A DNA stretch of 64,000 nt from JAVBTR01 sp031556065 (GTDB lineage Bacteria > Bacillota > Clostridia > Christensenellales > Aristaeellaceae). Shown in pieces: positions 1 to 8,874 of this stretch (positions within the stretch are counted from its first letter, which is position 1; every line of letters starts with the position of its first letter). The notes beneath the pieces were generated by a model. The model ran no database searches and was not told where the DNA came from. It saw only the letters and a list, made by a program, of their open reading frames with translations. The DNA lies in contig JAVBTR010000022.1 of assembly GCA_031556065.1 (NCBI GenBank), positions 62,001 through 126,000 of the forward strand, given 5' to 3'. The translations under genes and the position numbers were made by a program.

Positions 1-1025
1 AGGGCTGTGATGCCGCAGTAAAGAACCAGCGTATCCGCAAACAAATGGTGGCCGTATTCCAAAACAAACTGCAGCGCGGCATTGTCCGATACAATCACCA
101 GATCCGGCAGCCTGTCCATGGTAACGGTGCGAGTATCGGATAACGCATTTTTCAACATATCCGCCTTGGAAGCATAGCGAAGGCTGTTTAATGAAACACC
201 GTAATACATTACATCACTTTTTTGATCAAACACCGATAACAAAGCAGTTTGCAGTTCAATGTCCCATATATCCTCCGGGCCATAGGAGGATATATGCAGC
301 ACCTTTTTACTGCTGTCTGTGCGATAGGTATTGCTTACAATGGCATCGTAAGTACCATCGGCTTTCATCTCTTTAAGGGCCTTTGTCAATGCCGGTATCA
401 AATCGGCATGGGCCTTATTCAAAGCGTTGTAGGTAGCAATGGTATCGATCGTAGCAATATATTCTACGCTGTCCGGCAATTCTAAAAACTGGCGGATACC
501 TCTTGTGGTTACCAATACATCGATTTTTCCATCCACCAGGGCCTGGCTTAATTCTGCCAGCGTGGCGTATTCTTTAAACCCTGCGATATCCTTCGGCAAA
601 TGGCCACTCAAATACATTTTTTGCATGATCGCGCCCACCCGGTAGCCAGACAAATCCCCCCAACCAGTGATCTGGTAACCCGCACCTTTCATGGCATATA
701 CTTCATAATCGGTATAAGACAATGTTTCGGGAATGATCACCAGATTAGGATAATTGCCCAATACGTCCACGGTTACGCTGGCAACGCCGTCCGCGTCGCC
801 GTTGTTGGCTGTTTCGCAGGCAGTCTTAAGCAAAAGGGACTCAAAGTAAATATTGTGTTCGATTTGCTGGTACAAATGATAAAGCAACCGGTCGTTGGTA
901 GTGGAATTATCCTGGGCGGTTACAAAATGCAAAGAAGGCGCAGCCTCTTGGGTAGCGCAGGCAGGGTATATAAAGAGGATTGTCAGAACCAAAAAGACGG
1001 CGAAAAGCAGGGACTTCATTTTCAT
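1..1025 (-). CDS. Sensor protein with tandem binding-protein-like domains (C-terminus outside window)
   Basis: The reading frame starts at 1025 (Met-Lys-Met-Lys, with TTGGAG a few bases upstream) and runs open off the left edge, so about 341 residues are visible. Residues 1-24 look like a lipoprotein or secretion signal (hydrophobic run ending YPACA). Residues about 30-245 read like a family 3 solute-binding (SBP_bac_3) sensor domain. From about residue 247 (VLHISSYGPEDIWD) to the edge the chain resembles the second type of periplasmic sensor found at the N-terminus of histidine kinases and diguanylate cyclases (pattern PDLVIVSDNAALQFVLEYG). From family knowledge a membrane anchor and a signalling output domain would follow in the missing part; which one cannot be seen. 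It is divergent from the sugar operon at 1196 and separated by 170 bases, so it could sense a substrate for that operon, which is an inference. Confidence 0.7.
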   Translation of the reverse strand, partial: MKMKSLLFAVFLVLTILFIYPACATQEAAPSLHFVTAQDNSTTNDRLLYHLYQQIEHNIYFESLLLKTACETANNGDADGVASVTVDVLGNYPNLVIIPETLSYTDYEVYAMKGAGYQITGWGDLSGYRVGAIMQKMYLSGHLPKDIAGFKEYATLAELSQALVDGKIDVLVTTRGIRQFLELPDSVEYIATIDTIATYNALNKAHADLIPALTKALKEMKADGTYDAIVSNTYRTDSSKKVLHISSYGPEDIWDIELQTALLSVFDQKSDVMYYGVSLNSLRYASKADMLKNALSDTRTVTMDRLPDLVIVSDNAALQFVLEYGHHLFADTLVLYCGITA

Positions 1026-1135
1026 ACGCGACTCCAAACGGATTAGGATTTCTTATTTTACCATACTTTCCCCGTATTGGAAAGGTTTTTGCCCCCAGCC
1101 CCACAATTCACGCCTACGGCCAGCGAATCCCAGCC

Positions 1136-1165
1136 TTGATAAACGCTCATTTACCGTGATATAAT
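1136..1165 (+). promoter_or_regulatory. Sigma-A-type promoter of the sugar/polyol operon
   Basis: TTGATA at 1136-1141, an 18-base spacer and a perfect TATAAT at 1160-1165. It ends 30 bases before the start codon at 1196, and a GGAGG ribosome site sits at 1182-1186. Confidence 0.65.
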
Positions 1166-1195
1166 GAACCATCTTTTCATTGGAGGAATAATGCC

Positions 1196-2038
1196 ATGGA
1201 AACGCTGAATATCTTCGCTTTTGCCGATGAGGCAAGCCCTCAAATCGATGAGCAAATCGCTACCATGAAGCGCAACGGACTCAATGGTCTTGAAATCCGC
1301 GGGGTGGATGGGGAAAATATTTCTGCCATATCATTGGAAAAGGCCCGGGAGGTTCACGGAAAACTGAAGGCTGCGGGCTTAACTGTCTTCTCCATCGGTT
1401 CGCCCATAGGCAAGCTGGATATAGAAACAGGGGATTTTACCGCTCATTTGAAAACCCTGAGCCACACGCTGGAAGTAGCGCAAATTCTGGAGGCACAGAA
1501 CCTTCGGATGTTTTCGTTTTTTATTCCCAAAGAAAAGCAGCCCAAGGAATATAAAAGCCAGGTAATGGACCGGTTGAATCAAATGCTGCTCTTGGCAAAA
1601 GGCAGCGGCGTAGCCCTTTGCCACGAAAATGAAAAGGGCATCTATGGGGATAACGCCTCCCGGTGCCTTGAAATATTAAGGGCCTTTCCAGAAATAAAAG
1701 GGGTGTTCGATCCGGCCAATTTCATCCAGTGTGACCAGGATACCATGGAGGCCTGGGAACTGCTTAAACCCTACACCAAGTACCTGCACATTAAAGATGC
1801 CCTTAAAGACGGCAATGTGGTGCCCGCAGGCAAGGGCATTGGCCAGGTGAAGGAGATTTTGGATTCCTACCGCGCCCAAGGGGGCCGTAATGTGACCATC
1901 GAACCCCATTTAACCGTGTTTTCCGGGCTTCAATCCCTCGAGCAAAAGGGCGAAGAAAGCAAGATTGGCCTATACAGCTATGAAAGCAGCGCTGCCGCCT
2001 TCGACGCGGCCTGCCATGCATTAAAGGAGCTACTGTAA
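1196..2038 (+). CDS. Sugar phosphate isomerase/epimerase family protein (xylose isomerase-like TIM barrel)
   Basis: A 280-residue cytoplasmic protein of the AP-endonuclease-2/xylose-isomerase-like TIM-barrel superfamily. Typical metal-ligand stretches are visible: CHENE near residue 142, GVFDPANF near 169, YLHIKDA near 195 and TIEPHL near 240. These proteins isomerise or epimerise sugars, keto-sugars or inositol derivatives. Start 1196 was preferred over the ATG at 1191, which reads only five codons; GGAGG lies 9 bases upstream. The stop is one base before the next gene, whose ribosome site AAGGAG lies inside this reading frame, so the two are translationally linked. With the two dehydrogenases downstream it probably forms a catabolic unit for an inositol-like or keto-sugar compound; the substrate cannot be read from sequence. 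Confidence 0.8.
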   Translation: METLNIFAFADEASPQIDEQIATMKRNGLNGLEIRGVDGENISAISLEKAREVHGKLKAAGLTVFSIGSPIGKLDIETGDFTAHLKTLSHTLEVAQILEAQNLRMFSFFIPKEKQPKEYKSQVMDRLNQMLLLAKGSGVALCHENEKGIYGDNASRCLEILRAFPEIKGVFDPANFIQCDQDTMEAWELLKPYTKYLHIKDALKDGNVVPAGKGIGQVKEILDSYRAQGGRNVTIEPHLTVFSGLQSLEQKGEESKIGLYSYESSAAAFDAACHALKELL

Positions 2039-2039
2039 T

Positions 2040-3221
2040 ATGGATACGAAAATTAAGCTTGGTATTATCGGTATTGGCAACATGGGTTCGGGCCATGCGA
2101 AAAACTTTCTGAACGGCCTTTGCCCGGATTTCGATCTGGTGGCCGTAGCGGATAACAACCCCAAGCGGATCGCCTGGGCAAAAGAAACCATTTCAGACAG
2201 CATTACCTACTTTGGCGACGCCATTACCATGATGGACAGCGGCTTGATTAACGCCTGCCTGGTGGCTGTCCCCCATTACGATCACCCCACCTTCGCTATA
2301 GAGGCCATGAAGCGGGGCATCCATGTAATGGTGGAAAAGCCTGCCGGTGTTTACACCAACCAGGTACGGGAAATGAACCAGGAAGCAGACAGGCACAAAA
2401 ATGTGGTCTTTGGGCTAATGTTCAACCAGCGCACCAACTGCGTTTACCGCAAAATGCGGGAACTGGTTCAATCCGGCGAATATGGCGCCATCCGCCGCAC
2501 CAACTGGATTATTACCGACTGGTATCGGCCTCAGGCCTACTATGATTCCGGCGTTTGGCGGGCCACCTGGGCCGGAGAAGGCGGCGGGGTGCTGCTGAAC
2601 CAATGCCCCCATCAACTGGATCTATGGCAGTGGATTTGCGGCATGCCGAAAAAGGTGCAGTCCCACCTTCATTACGGTTTGTGGCACGATATTGAGGTGG
2701 AAGACGATGTAACCACCTACGTTGAATACGACAATGGCGCCACCGGGGTTTTCGTTACCACCACCGGAGATGCCCATGGCACCAACCGCTTCGAAATTCA
2801 ATTGGAGCGGGCCAAGATCGTTGTGGAAAACGACAAGCTTTCTCTGCTGGAATTCGATGTGTCCGAACCGGATTGGTCCAAGACCAACCAGGTCCCCTTT
2901 GCTACCATGCCCTGCCATGAGGTGGCTGTGGAAACCGACGGGCAGAACCCCCAGCACGCAGGTGTGATCAACGCCTGGGGTGGGGCCATTCTTCATGGAA
3001 CTCCCATGATTGCCGATGGCCGGGAAGGTATTAACGGCTTGATGCTGTCCAATGCCATGCACTTGTCCGCTTTCTTAAATAAAGAAATCACCCTGCCCTT
3101 TGATGAAGACCTGTTTCAGCAGGAGCTTATGAAGCGGGTATCCACCTCCCGCTATAAGGCTGCTGCCCCGGCCCAGACGGTTTTCGTGGACGTAAGCAAC
3201 ACCTATGGAGGAAATAAATAA
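2040..3221 (+). CDS. Gfo/Idh/MocA family NAD(P)-dependent oxidoreductase (first of tandem pair)
   Basis: 393 residues. The N-terminal Rossmann fold has GIIGIGNMGSGHAKNF near residue 9 (GxGxxG) and the family signature EKPAGVY near residue 99. The C-terminal alpha/beta substrate domain carries GEGGGVLLNQCPHQLDLW near 180-197, where the His is the usual catalytic/substrate residue. Family members oxidise sugars, inositols or pseudo-sugars with NAD(P). It is second in a three-gene operon with a TIM-barrel isomerase before and a paralogue after it. Downstream a GGAGG at 3207-3211 inside the last codons serves the next gene. Product class is secure; the substrate is not known. Confidence 0.85.
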   Translation: MDTKIKLGIIGIGNMGSGHAKNFLNGLCPDFDLVAVADNNPKRIAWAKETISDSITYFGDAITMMDSGLINACLVAVPHYDHPTFAIEAMKRGIHVMVEKPAGVYTNQVREMNQEADRHKNVVFGLMFNQRTNCVYRKMRELVQSGEYGAIRRTNWIITDWYRPQAYYDSGVWRATWAGEGGGVLLNQCPHQLDLWQWICGMPKKVQSHLHYGLWHDIEVEDDVTTYVEYDNGATGVFVTTTGDAHGTNRFEIQLERAKIVVENDKLSLLEFDVSEPDWSKTNQVPFATMPCHEVAVETDGQNPQHAGVINAWGGAILHGTPMIADGREGINGLMLSNAMHLSAFLNKEITLPFDEDLFQQELMKRVSTSRYKAAAPAQTVFVDVSNTYGGNK

Positions 3222-3222
3222 T

Positions 3223-4398
3223 ATGGCAGCGGTGAAAATTGGGGTTATCGGCGTGGGTGCCATGGGGTGCGCCCATGCCGCCTGCCTTCTTAGCGGCAGT
3301 GTTGAAAACGCGGAGCTTGGGGCTCTATGCGATATCGACCCGGAAAGGCTTAAAGACTGCCGCCAGCGTTTCCCCGGCATCCCCTGTTTTGAAGACTTTC
3401 AAGCGCTGCTTAACAGCCGCACCGTCGATGCTGTACTGGTAGCGGTGCCCCATCCCCTGCATACCGCTATCGCTTCCGCGGCTTTTAAACAGGGCTATCA
3501 CACCCTGGTGGAAAAGCCCCTGGATATTGCCGTATCTCAGGCCCAAATCCTTTGCAAGGCCGCTGAAGAAAGCGGCAAGGTGTTTGCCATTATGTTTAAC
3601 CAGCGCACCAATCCCTTGTTCCGCCGCTGCCGGGAAATCGTTCAAGGCGGCCAGCTGGGCGAACTAAAGCGCTCCGTATGGATCATCACCAACTGGTACC
3701 GCACCCAGCACTACTACAATTCCGGCTCTTGGCGGGCCACCTGGGCCGGTGAGGGCGGCGGCGTGCTTTTAAACCAAGCCCCACACAACCTGGATTTGTG
3801 GCAGTGGATTTGCGGCATGCCCATATCCCTTACCGCTTTTTGCGACAGGGCCAAGTACCACCATATTGAGGTGGAGGACGAAGCCACACTTTTCGCCCGC
3901 TACAAAAACGGCGCTACTGGCATGTTCATTACCTCCACTGGCGAATATCCCGGCACCAACCGGCTGGAAATTTCCGGAACCCTTGGAAAACTGGTATTAG
4001 AAAACGGCCTGCTTAAATGGTGGAAGCTGCAAGAGCCGGAAGACCATGTGCGATTCAATTCAGCCGTCAGCTTCGCCCAAATCCCTCTGGATTATATGGA
4101 AATCACCCCCGAGGAAAAGGAAACCTCCCACAGAGGGATCATACAAAATTTCGCAAACGCCATCCTAAACGGCGAAAAGCTTATCGCTCCGGGAGAAGAA
4201 GGTATCCATGAGCTGACAATCTCCAATGCGGCCTATTTATCCCAGTGGACAGGCAACACAGCTGTGGATTTGCCCTTTGACACCGCCCTGTTCGATGAAA
4301 AGCTCAAATCCCTCCAAGCAACCTCATCCTACACCCCCGGCCACAATCGTTCAAACGCCGATGGCACCTACAGCAAGCGCTGGCAAGTGAATTGGTAA
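3223..4398 (+). CDS. Gfo/Idh/MocA family oxidoreductase (second of tandem pair)
   Basis: 391 residues from the ATG at 3223, which is 11 bases after GGAGG; an in-frame ATG at 3205 would overlap the previous gene and lacks its own ribosome site. Rossmann motif GVIGVGAMGCAHAACL, signature EKPLDIA and the catalytic-loop stretch GEGGGVLLNQAPHNLDLW are all present. The central part is nearly the same as the upstream dehydrogenase (shared FNQRTN, WIIT-WYR, SWRATWAGEGGG-type blocks), so the pair arose by tandem duplication. The two may form a hetero-oligomer or act on consecutive intermediates; this is inference. The C-terminal tail is polar (Ser/Asn/His-rich) and unlike that of the upstream copy. 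Confidence 0.85.
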   Translation: MAAVKIGVIGVGAMGCAHAACLLSGSVENAELGALCDIDPERLKDCRQRFPGIPCFEDFQALLNSRTVDAVLVAVPHPLHTAIASAAFKQGYHTLVEKPLDIAVSQAQILCKAAEESGKVFAIMFNQRTNPLFRRCREIVQGGQLGELKRSVWIITNWYRTQHYYNSGSWRATWAGEGGGVLLNQAPHNLDLWQWICGMPISLTAFCDRAKYHHIEVEDEATLFARYKNGATGMFITSTGEYPGTNRLEISGTLGKLVLENGLLKWWKLQEPEDHVRFNSAVSFAQIPLDYMEITPEEKETSHRGIIQNFANAILNGEKLIAPGEEGIHELTISNAAYLSQWTGNTAVDLPFDTALFDEKLKSLQATSSYTPGHNRSNADGTYSKRWQVNW

Positions 4399-4410
4399 TA
4401 ACACCAGTGT

Positions 4411-4692
4411 GCCATAGCGAAAAGAATAGACTATTTCTAAAGGGTAAACCCTTTAACGGATTATAGGCGGCACCCTATGGTAGCTTATTGAAAATGAAAA
4501 ACTTACCCAGGTCAAGGAAGCGTTAACGGCCCTTGACAGCGGTTTGGCTACAGCCAAGTTGCTGGCAAGAATCGTTTCACTCTCTTGACCTGGGTTTGCT
4601 TTTCGTTTTCAGCAGATTACGTTGGGGTTTCACCCCAAACCCCGTTTAAGGGATTCATCCCTTAAAAATCCCTCTATTCTTATTGCCACAGC
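4411..4692. repeat. Multi-hairpin structured intergenic element
   Basis: This 308-base gap between two convergent genes (4398 and 4707) folds into one closed multi-branch structure. A closing stem AAGAATAGA (4422-4430) pairs with TCTATTCTT (4673-4681). Inside are hairpins at 4438-4455, 4463-4478, 4622-4638 and 4645-4666, each with 5-10 perfect pairs, and a central long stem whose arms are 4490-4516 and 4584-4610 (27 bases each, about 23 matching). The core 4517-4583 contains a further small hairpin (TTGGCT/AGCCAA). The symmetry works on either strand, so it could be a mobile miniature element, a structured RNA or a bidirectional terminator. No gene can be supported here. Confidence 0.55.
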
Positions 4693-4706
4693 CCCTCCGC
4701 CGCAGC

Positions 4707-6044
4707 TTAGCAGGCACCCTGGGCCATCATCGCATCTGCAACCTTTAGGAATCCGGCTATATTAGACCCGGCAACATAGTTGCCCTCCACGCCATATTCC
4801 TTAGCTGCTTCGGCGGATTTTTTGAAGATGTTTTCCATAATGTCTTTAAGCTTCGCATCCACTTCTTCAAAGGTCCAGCTTAGGCGCATAGCGTTCTGGG
4901 TCATTTCCAGGGCGCTGGTGGCTACGCCGCCAGCATTGGCCGCCTTGGCTGGGCCAAAGAGAACCCCCGCTTCCAAAAAGCATTCAATTGCATCCAAGGT
5001 GGAAGGCATGTTGGCACCTTCAGCCACAGCCACAACACCATTGGCTACCAGGGTTTTCGCGCTGTTCAGATCGATTTCGTTCTGGGTGGCGCAGGGCAGG
5101 GCAATATCGCACTTAATCGTCCAGATTTGGCCGCAGCCCTCATAGTACTGAGCAGTGTGCACCTCCTTTACATATTCGCAGATGCGCTTGCGCTCTACTT
5201 CCTTAAGCCGCTTCACAATATCCAGGTTCACACCATCGGCATCATAGATATAGCCATTGGAATCGCTCATAGCCACCACCTTACCGCCCATTTGGGTGAT
5301 TTTTTCATGAGCATAGATGGCCACGTTGCCAGAACCGGAAATCACTACAGTTTTGCCCTCAATAGGCTTGTTGTGGTGTTCCATCATGGCCTTGGTAAAG
5401 TAGCAGAGGCCATAGCCGGTGGCTTCCTTCCTGGCCAGGCTGCCGCCATAGGTCAGGCCCTTGCCGGTTAAAACAGAATCGTAATTGCCTGTCAGGCGCT
5501 TATACTGGCCATACATATAACCAATTTCACGGGCGCCTACGCCAATATCCCCTGCGGGCACGTCGCAGTTTTCACCGATGTGGCGGTAAAGCTCTGTCAT
5601 CAGGCTTTGGCAAAAGTGCATCACTTCATTGTCGCTTTTGCCCTTAGGATCAAAGTCGCTGCCGCCCTTGCCGCCGCCAATGGGCAGGCCCGTCAGGCTG
5701 TTTTTCAGCCCCTGCTCCAGGCCCAGGAACTTCATAATAGAAAGGTTTACACTGGGATGAAAGCGCATGCCGCCCTTATAAGGGCCGATGGCGCTGTTGA
5801 ACTGTACACGGTAACCACGGTTAACCCGGGTCACGCCCTGATCGTCCACCCAAGGAATACGGAAGAGAATGCAACGTTCGGGCTCGATATAGCGTTCGAT
5901 CAGCCCAGCCCTTTCATATTCAGGGTGTTTGTCAATAACAAGCTGCAAGCTATCCAGAATCTCCGTTGCTGCCTGAATAAATTCTTTCTCGTGACCATTG
6001 CGTTTTTTCAATTCTTCCAAAATACGACCGGTGTAAGTGCTCAT
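4707..6044 (-). CDS. gdhA: NADP-specific glutamate dehydrogenase
   Basis: 445 residues, the usual length of hexameric bacterial glutamate dehydrogenase. It interconverts 2-oxoglutarate plus ammonium and glutamate. The substrate loop PYKGGMRFH (88-96) and catalytic-lysine loop GGGKGGSDFDP (123-133, Lys126) are intact, followed by DVPAGDIGVG near 161-170 and the nucleotide-binding GSGNVA near 237-242. The ribosome site AGGGAGGA is 8 bases before the ATG at 6044. The gene is monocistronic: a convergent structured element lies past its stop and the cell-wall operon's terminator lies upstream. In gut Clostridia this enzyme is the main ammonium-assimilation route, which is general knowledge. Confidence 0.96.
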   Translation of the reverse strand: MSTYTGRILEELKKRNGHEKEFIQAATEILDSLQLVIDKHPEYERAGLIERYIEPERCILFRIPWVDDQGVTRVNRGYRVQFNSAIGPYKGGMRFHPSVNLSIMKFLGLEQGLKNSLTGLPIGGGKGGSDFDPKGKSDNEVMHFCQSLMTELYRHIGENCDVPAGDIGVGAREIGYMYGQYKRLTGNYDSVLTGKGLTYGGSLARKEATGYGLCYFTKAMMEHHNKPIEGKTVVISGSGNVAIYAHEKITQMGGKVVAMSDSNGYIYDADGVNLDIVKRLKEVERKRICEYVKEVHTAQYYEGCGQIWTIKCDIALPCATQNEIDLNSAKTLVANGVVAVAEGANMPSTLDAIECFLEAGVLFGPAKAANAGGVATSALEMTQNAMRLSWTFEEVDAKLKDIMENIFKKSAEAAKEYGVEGNYVAGSNIAGFLKVADAMMAQGAC

Positions 6045-6153
6045 TTACAGTCCTCCCTTTCGAACCGTCCAACAGAAATTAACGACGGTTTATTTTACTG
6101 CAAGTGAAAACTCATCGCAACAATAATTTCGTATTTCTATTGTTTTTCTGAAA

Positions 6154-6186
6154 AAGGCCATTGAAAGTGAAACTTTCAATGGCCTT
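6154..6186 (-). terminator. Intrinsic terminator of the FHA-rodA-pbp operon
   Basis: A 15-base-pair perfect stem (AAGGCCATTGAAAGT and its complement) with a 3-base loop, followed on the minus strand by a short T run. It lies just past the stop codon at 6191. Confidence 0.8.
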
Positions 6187-6190
6187 CGCT

Positions 6191-7618
6191 TCAATAATGG
6201 TTTTTTATGTAAGCAAATAGTCTTTGGGCAATCGGCGCCGCAGCGCTACCGCCCCCATCCCCGTCGTTCACCGATTCCACGACCACGCTAATCGCGTAAG
6301 GGTAGCGGTCGTCATCGATAAAGCCCACAAACCAGCCGTGGGTCACCGCTTGGTTGTTCAGTGACGCTTCAGCGGAACCCGTTTTGCCACAAATGGCCAG
6401 CCCATCCACCTTGGCCCTGGTGCCCGTGCCGCTTTTTACCACCTCGGTCATAAAGCCCTTGATAATGCTGGCTTCTTCCTCTGTGGTCACCTTTTTATAT
6501 ACCTTGGGGGAAAAGCTGTAGCGCACCACCTCGTTATCGCTGACGCCTTTTAGAATCAGCGCCGGTTCCATCATTACCCCGTTATTGGCAATGGCAGCAG
6601 CGATCATACACATGTGCAACGGTGTGGCGCTGACTTGGCTTTGACCTGCACCAGACCAAGCAATTTGCAGAAGGTTTCTATCGGTGGTAGGGTATTTTGA
6701 ATTCTCCACCACCAAATCACGAAAGAGGAAATTGTCGTTAAACCCAAAGCCTTCCGCCGCAGCCCGAAGCTTTTCATCGCCCATTTCCAAGGCCATCTGG
6801 GCAAAGGTGTTGTTGCAAGAGACGGTGAACGCCTTTTTAAGGGTTAATTTCCCATGTTTGGCGTTGCCAGAATCGGTGATATACCGTTCCAGCACCTGCA
6901 AAGCGCCCGTGCAATCGTAAACCTTTTCTTGGCTGTTTACTATATTGCGAAGGGCCGCCGTAGCCGTAATGATTTTAAAGGTGCTGCCCGGGGTATAGGC
7001 GCTTTGAACAGCCCGATTCCAAAAGGGCTGGGTTTCATCGGTCTTTGTGGCCTCGGTAATCTTATGAGGGTCGAAGTTGGGCAGGCTGATTTCGCAAAGC
7101 ACTTCCCCGGTTTTATAATTCATAATCACCACTGCGCCCCGCTTATCCCGGGAGGCGTCGAAGGCTTGGAAGGCGCTTACCGCCTGGGTGCACAAAACCG
7201 AATCCAGGGTAAGAATAACATTGTCGCCCTTTTTCTGCTCCCCTCGGACCATTTGCAGTATCTGCTCCGCTAAAGAGCGTTCAAAGCCCAGTAGCAAGCT
7301 GGCCTGGAAGGTTTCCACCCCGTTTGATATATTGCCTTCGTTGTCCCCCAGCACATGAACCACTGCCCGACGGGCCGCCTCGTTGGATTGGTAGACCCGC
7401 TCCCCATCGGAGGTGGTGGCCAGAACCACATTGTTGCGGTCTAATATATCCCCTGCGGTAACGTTCTTGCGCTCCTGGCGGATTCGGGGGTTTTTACTGG
7501 AAGCGAACCACCGGTTCCCATAGGTGGATACGGCATAGCCGCCGTACAGCGCCAGCAAAAAAAACAGGGCAAAAAGAAACAGGGCAATGATCTTAAAATT
7601 CATCCGCTGCTCTTTCAT
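6191..7618 (-). CDS. pbpA: Class B penicillin-binding protein (peptidoglycan transpeptidase)
   Basis: 475 residues from ATG 7618, which overlaps the rodA stop as ATGA; the ATG at 7624 sits too close to the GAGGAGGA ribosome site. A single N-terminal membrane helix (about residues 8-30) is followed by a short dimerisation region and a transpeptidase domain with the three serine-acyltransferase motifs: STFK (about 212-215), SCN (about 267-269) and KTGSAE (about 410). This is the D,D-transpeptidase that crosslinks glycan strands outside the membrane. Its short N-terminal part and its coupling to a RodA/FtsW gene match the PbpA type found with FHA and RodA in Actinobacteria and some Clostridia. 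It should be the crosslinking partner of the RodA-like protein encoded upstream. Gene symbol is by family resemblance. Confidence 0.9.
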   Translation of the reverse strand: MKEQRMNFKIIALFLFALFFLLALYGGYAVSTYGNRWFASSKNPRIRQERKNVTAGDILDRNNVVLATTSDGERVYQSNEAARRAVVHVLGDNEGNISNGVETFQASLLLGFERSLAEQILQMVRGEQKKGDNVILTLDSVLCTQAVSAFQAFDASRDKRGAVVIMNYKTGEVLCEISLPNFDPHKITEATKTDETQPFWNRAVQSAYTPGSTFKIITATAALRNIVNSQEKVYDCTGALQVLERYITDSGNAKHGKLTLKKAFTVSCNNTFAQMALEMGDEKLRAAAEGFGFNDNFLFRDLVVENSKYPTTDRNLLQIAWSGAGQSQVSATPLHMCMIAAAIANNGVMMEPALILKGVSDNEVVRYSFSPKVYKKVTTEEEASIIKGFMTEVVKSGTGTRAKVDGLAICGKTGSAEASLNNQAVTHGWFVGFIDDDRYPYAISVVVESVNDGDGGGSAAAPIAQRLFAYIKNHY

Positions 7619-8874
7619 GCCCATTCCTCCTCTTCAGTGCCGATGGTAGCCAGGCGGGTATCTTCGGCCAAATCGTCCTCATTAATACTGGCCACTCCTT
7701 GCAGCATACCGATCAGGCAAAGGCTGGATACCAAAGAGGTGCCGCCATAGCTGACAAAAGGCATGGTAACGCCCGTAAGGGGGATCAGCTTAATCACCCC
7801 GCCTACGATAACAAAGGTTTGCAAACCCAAGAGTATTACGCAGCCCATGGCCAAAAGGGCATGAAAGCGGGTCCGGGCAGACCTGGCAATGGTGGTGCCG
7901 CGCCAAACAAGCGCCACGTACATAGCAAGGACGCATAACCCGAACAGGATGCCAAATTGCTCGCAGATGACAGCGAAAATCATGTCGGATTCATATACGG
8001 GAATAATAGTCGGGGTACCCAAGCCCAGGCCTACCCCGAAAAGCCCGCCGGATGCAATGGCCATCAAGGCTTGAATAATCTGATAGCCGGAGCCTTCCAC
8101 ATCTCGCCAGGGGTTTTGCCAGATAGCCACACGCTTTTTCACATGGGCAAACATTTGGTAGCCCACCACAGCTGCTCCCGCGCCCCCTGCCAAGCCAATG
8201 GCCGTCATAGGCAGGTTGGAAGAGGAGGCGTAATACAACAGCAGTGTTACGCCGTAATACATCAGTGCTGTGCCCAAGTCCTTTTGCAGCATCAGCAGCC
8301 CTAGGCAGCCCACCGCGAACACCAGCCAGGGCAGCATTTTTCGTTTGCTCATATAGTAGGCCAGTACCAGTAGCAGCGACAGCTTCACAATTTCAGAGGG
8401 CTGTACAGAAATGCTCCCCACATAGAACCAGTTTTTCGCGCCGTAGGTTTCTTTGCCAATAGCCAAAGGCAGCGCCAGCAGTCCAAGTGATATGGGCCAC
8501 AATAGGCGCACAGGCCATTTCCAGTGAGAGCCTATGAAGCGAATCACCATGGTTACAAGGAGCATGGCTGGAACGCCCACGCCGTAATAATACGCCTGCT
8601 GGATCCCCTTGGCCGGGCTTACCGAATATAAAACCGTCACCCCGATAGCGCAAAGAAAGTTGGCCAAGGTCAAAAGTAGTTTATCTCCGGGGAAAATTTT
8701 CGGCAGCACCATGGTGCCCACCCACAAAATGGCGGGTACAGCCCCTGCCAGAATCAGAGCGGTGGGATCGAAGGTTTCTTTTTTAAAGGCGATCAGTAAA
8801 AAGGCACTAAAGAAAAACAGCATGCTGGCGCTTATCATTAAACGCCCGGGATCCCGCCGACCCTTCTTGCTCAT
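7615..8874 (-). CDS. rodA: RodA/FtsW-family (SEDS) peptidoglycan glycosyltransferase
   Basis: 419 residues with about ten membrane helices. The SEDS signature region is present: KLSLLLVLAYY, QKDLGTALMY near residue 205, and GLGLGTPTIIPVYESD near 265-280, with SYGGTSL near the C-terminal helices. SEDS proteins polymerise lipid II into glycan strands and work with a class B penicillin-binding protein, which here is the next gene and overlaps by 4 bases. The start ATG at 8874 overlaps the FHA gene's stop (ATGA). A RodA versus FtsW assignment cannot be fixed by eye. The acidic C-terminal tail is cytoplasmic and could be a docking point for the FHA protein, which is inference. Confidence 0.92.
   Translation of the reverse strand: MSKKGRRDPGRLMISASMLFFFSAFLLIAFKKETFDPTALILAGAVPAILWVGTMVLPKIFPGDKLLLTLANFLCAIGVTVLYSVSPAKGIQQAYYYGVGVPAMLLVTMVIRFIGSHWKWPVRLLWPISLGLLALPLAIGKETYGAKNWFYVGSISVQPSEIVKLSLLLVLAYYMSKRKMLPWLVFAVGCLGLLMLQKDLGTALMYYGVTLLLYYASSSNLPMTAIGLAGGAGAAVVGYQMFAHVKKRVAIWQNPWRDVEGSGYQIIQALMAIASGGLFGVGLGLGTPTIIPVYESDMIFAVICEQFGILFGLCVLAMYVALVWRGTTIARSARTRFHALLAMGCVILLGLQTFVIVGGVIKLIPLTGVTMPFVSYGGTSLVSSLCLIGMLQGVASINEDDLAEDTRLATIGTEEEEWA

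Noticed and set aside
4464..4587. A short plus-strand frame with a helical-looking peptide (ENEKLTQVKEALTALDSG...)
   Set aside because: It lies within the inverted-repeat arms of the structured element, has no start or ribosome site and could be a decayed gene end; not supportable as a gene.
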